NCBI RefSeq assembly: GCF_004118265.1
Contig: NZ_SDHW01000006.1
Coordinates: forward strand, 1 to 64,000
DNA: 64,000 nt
DNA from: Lacibacter luteus
GTDB taxonomy: Bacteria; Bacteroidota; Bacteroidia; Chitinophagales; Chitinophagaceae
Reading direction: 5' to 3'
Part shown: positions 62,663 to 64,000 of the stretch, one piece after another
How positions within the stretch are numbered: the stretch's first letter is position 1
Layout: each line of letters opens with the position of its first letter
Position numbers and translations under genes: made by a program
Notes under the pieces: generated by a model
The model's database searches: none
The model's input: the letters and a program-made list of their open reading frames with translations, nothing else
Told to the model about the DNA's origin: nothing

Positions 62663-63415
62663 TCATTTGTATTCAATAAACCCTCTGTTGATTTTTGCAA
62701 TTTTACGTTGCAAACGAAACACGCCAATACCGTTCCTGCTGCCACTGTTATTACTGTTGCCTTCAATGGTATGAATAATACCGCCTTCCACTTTTTCTAC
62801 AATACCTGTATGACCTGCACTGCCACCTGTGTTTAAAATAAAAATATGACCGGGCTTTATGAGCGATGGTTTATCTACAGCTTCTGCAGTTGTAATTTTC
62901 TTTCCTGCAGTTTTATTCCAATGTGTCATTACATGACCTGTTTTCACCAATGGATTGTTCTTACCAACATTTGCCGCTGCTTTATCGAAGCACCAGTAAA
63001 CAAATGCGGCACACCAAAACAAACCCGGCGGCAAACCAACACTTGCCAGATAAGCATTCACTTCAGGACCTTTGTTACTGCCGGGCGGGTTTTCCATAAT
63101 GCCTAATTGCGTAATGGCTACTTTCAATGTTTCTGTAAGCAGCACATTGGGTGCAGCATCGGTTACAACAATATTTTCTATGCCAAACAAAGCAGCCCAT
63201 GTTAACGAACCTATTTTGCCATCGATCTCCAATGCATTCCCGTTCTGATCCATATGTGTTGCCTGGAACAGTTTAACAGCATTTACTGTTTTTTTACCAT
63301 ACACTCCCGTGCCCTGCAGATCGCCGATGTGCAGTTCCATTAATTTTTTCTGAATAGCTTTTACAATTCTGGCATCCTGTTCGCCTTCTTCAATTAAACG
63401 GTTTGGGTATTTCAT
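62663..63415 (-). CDS. Peptidoglycan-binding plus CHAP/NlpC-type hydrolase in the eCIS operon
   Basis: 250 residues, no signal peptide. N-terminal PG_binding_1 domain (about 10-82; IVKAIQKKLMELHIGDLQG, TVNAVKLFQATH, DGKIGSLTW). C-terminal papain-like amidase (about 90-250) with Cys135 in LFWCAAFVYW, His202 in SAGHTGIVE and Asn near 220 in IEGNSNNS. Likely cleaves peptide crosslinks; without a signal peptide it would reach the wall by lysis or as particle component. Its catalytic region resembles the CHAP-like part of the giant protein two genes downstream. Confidence 0.85.
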   Translation of the reverse strand: MKYPNRLIEEGEQDARIVKAIQKKLMELHIGDLQGTGVYGKKTVNAVKLFQATHMDQNGNALEIDGKIGSLTWAALFGIENIVVTDAAPNVLLTETLKVAITQLGIMENPPGSNKGPEVNAYLASVGLPPGLFWCAAFVYWCFDKAAANVGKNNPLVKTGHVMTHWNKTAGKKITTAEAVDKPSLIKPGHIFILNTGGSAGHTGIVEKVEGGIIHTIEGNSNNSGSRNGIGVFRLQRKIAKINRGFIEYK

Positions 63416-63430
63416 ATGCTTATTTTTAAG

Positions 63431-64000
63431 TTAATAAAACCATTCTGTTTTCAGCATCTGTTTCATCCACGGCAGCTGTATCATTGACATATTCCACGGC
63501 AAATGCTGCAATAACATATCATAGGGTTGCTGTTCCACCTGCAAAATCCACTCACCATTACGTAACAACAATTTTCCGTTTCGCTGTAAAAACGATTCCT
63601 GTAAACCTGCAACAGATGTATCGCCCAATACATTCCAATACTCAATTACAGAAGCAAGCATGTTGTTTATTTCTTCTTTCATTATATCGCTTACTGTAAA
63701 CGCACTTACTTCAAGTGCCTGCGAGGGATGCAGTCCGCACAAAATCTTTGGCAGCACCAACCCTGTTTCGTCTTTTGGTACAGCACCTGTTGCAATTACA
63801 TGCAGCAGACAAACAGCATCTCTTACATGCAACAGTTCGTTCTCTGCTGTAATATTCACTTTTGCAAACAGGACAGGAAGAAAAGCAGCTACCAATACAA
63901 GACCGGCATTGGAAATAAAAATGCCCTCTTCTGCAATGCTTGTTTGCTCATGCTGCTGTTCTTCCTGCAACAATTTGTTTAAAGCAGCCTCATCTGTTAA
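63431..64000 (-). CDS. Contractile injection system tape-measure protein (CIS_TMP), partial
   Basis: Open to the right edge of the window; 189 C-terminal residues visible. IFISNAGLVLVAAFLPVLFAKV, VRDAVCLLHVIATG, LVLPKILCGLHPSQALEVS, YWNVLGDTSVAGLQESFLQRNGKLLLRNGEWILQVE and the C-terminal LLQHLPWNMSMIQLPWMKQMLKTEW are characteristic of the eCIS tape-measure family (Afp14-like). It sets tail length. The true start lies beyond 64000. It places the following genes in the distal part of an eCIS cluster. Confidence 0.85.
   Translation of the reverse strand, partial: LTDEAALNKLLQEEQQHEQTSIAEEGIFISNAGLVLVAAFLPVLFAKVNITAENELLHVRDAVCLLHVIATGAVPKDETGLVLPKILCGLHPSQALEVSAFTVSDIMKEEINNMLASVIEYWNVLGDTSVAGLQESFLQRNGKLLLRNGEWILQVEQQPYDMLLQHLPWNMSMIQLPWMKQMLKTEWFY

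Overview
The window comes from a member of the Bacteroidota, most likely the family Chitinophagaceae; the genus cannot be fixed from sequence alone. Several signs agree. Many genes are preceded by the phylum's promoter signature (TTG or TTTG, about 19-23 bp, TAnnTTTG) rather than by clear Shine-Dalgarno sites. There is a TonB receptor with a carboxypeptidase-regulatory-like N-terminus, a PorW/SprE-like type IX secretion lipoprotein, a Bacteroidota putative porin, a DUF4954 protein and a GH144-type glucanase. No rRNA, tRNA or CRISPR array was seen.

Layout. 1-140: probable outer end of an IS21-type element. 547-9221: a membrane Fe-S protein (HdrC-like) and its CCG-domain partner (HdrB-like), separated by nine minus-strand genes (LysE exporter, two membrane-anchored ATP-grasp paralogues, NRDE, DinB, DoxX, two secreted YHS proteins, a Crp/Fnr regulator). 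9239-14602: small hypothetical genes, two secreted proteins and argS. 14666-20785: a metal (probably copper-type) cluster with a TonB receptor whose promoter is overlapped by a palindromic operator, an MFS exporter, an outer-membrane protein with a translationally coupled 22-codon ORF, two secreted HMA proteins (one with an 18-cysteine tail) and a HYC_CC_PP protein. 20832-53433: mostly core genes (putative porin, punA, sucC, GNAT, SprT, bactofilin/AtpZ, PorW, PBP1A, glmS, DUF4954, citrate synthase, LptF/G, GDPD, esterase, glucanase, tgt, glycosyltransferase, rsmG, response regulator, M1 peptidase).

53504-64000: the distal part of an extracellular contractile injection system (eCIS) operon, all on the minus strand and tightly spaced. 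In transcription order it has the C-terminal part of the tape-measure/CIS_TMP protein (runs off the window), a peptidoglycan-binding plus CHAP-type hydrolase, a six-helix membrane protein, a 1927-residue DUF4157 (eCIS core) protein, a 384-residue DUF4157 protein and the AAA+ ATPase. The two DUF4157 proteins are the likely cargo. The large one combines a HELTH metallopeptidase-like core, a papain/CHAP-like domain, a hydrophobic helical region with a repeat every 140 residues, and a C-terminal RGH-type nuclease-like domain. The smaller one carries a second HExxH site. This is the most novel part of the window.

Two genome-wide habits also show. Hairpins with U-tracts lie directly in front of start codons of the next gene at several places. 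Many intergenic regions hold low-complexity, word-like repeats that are not coding.
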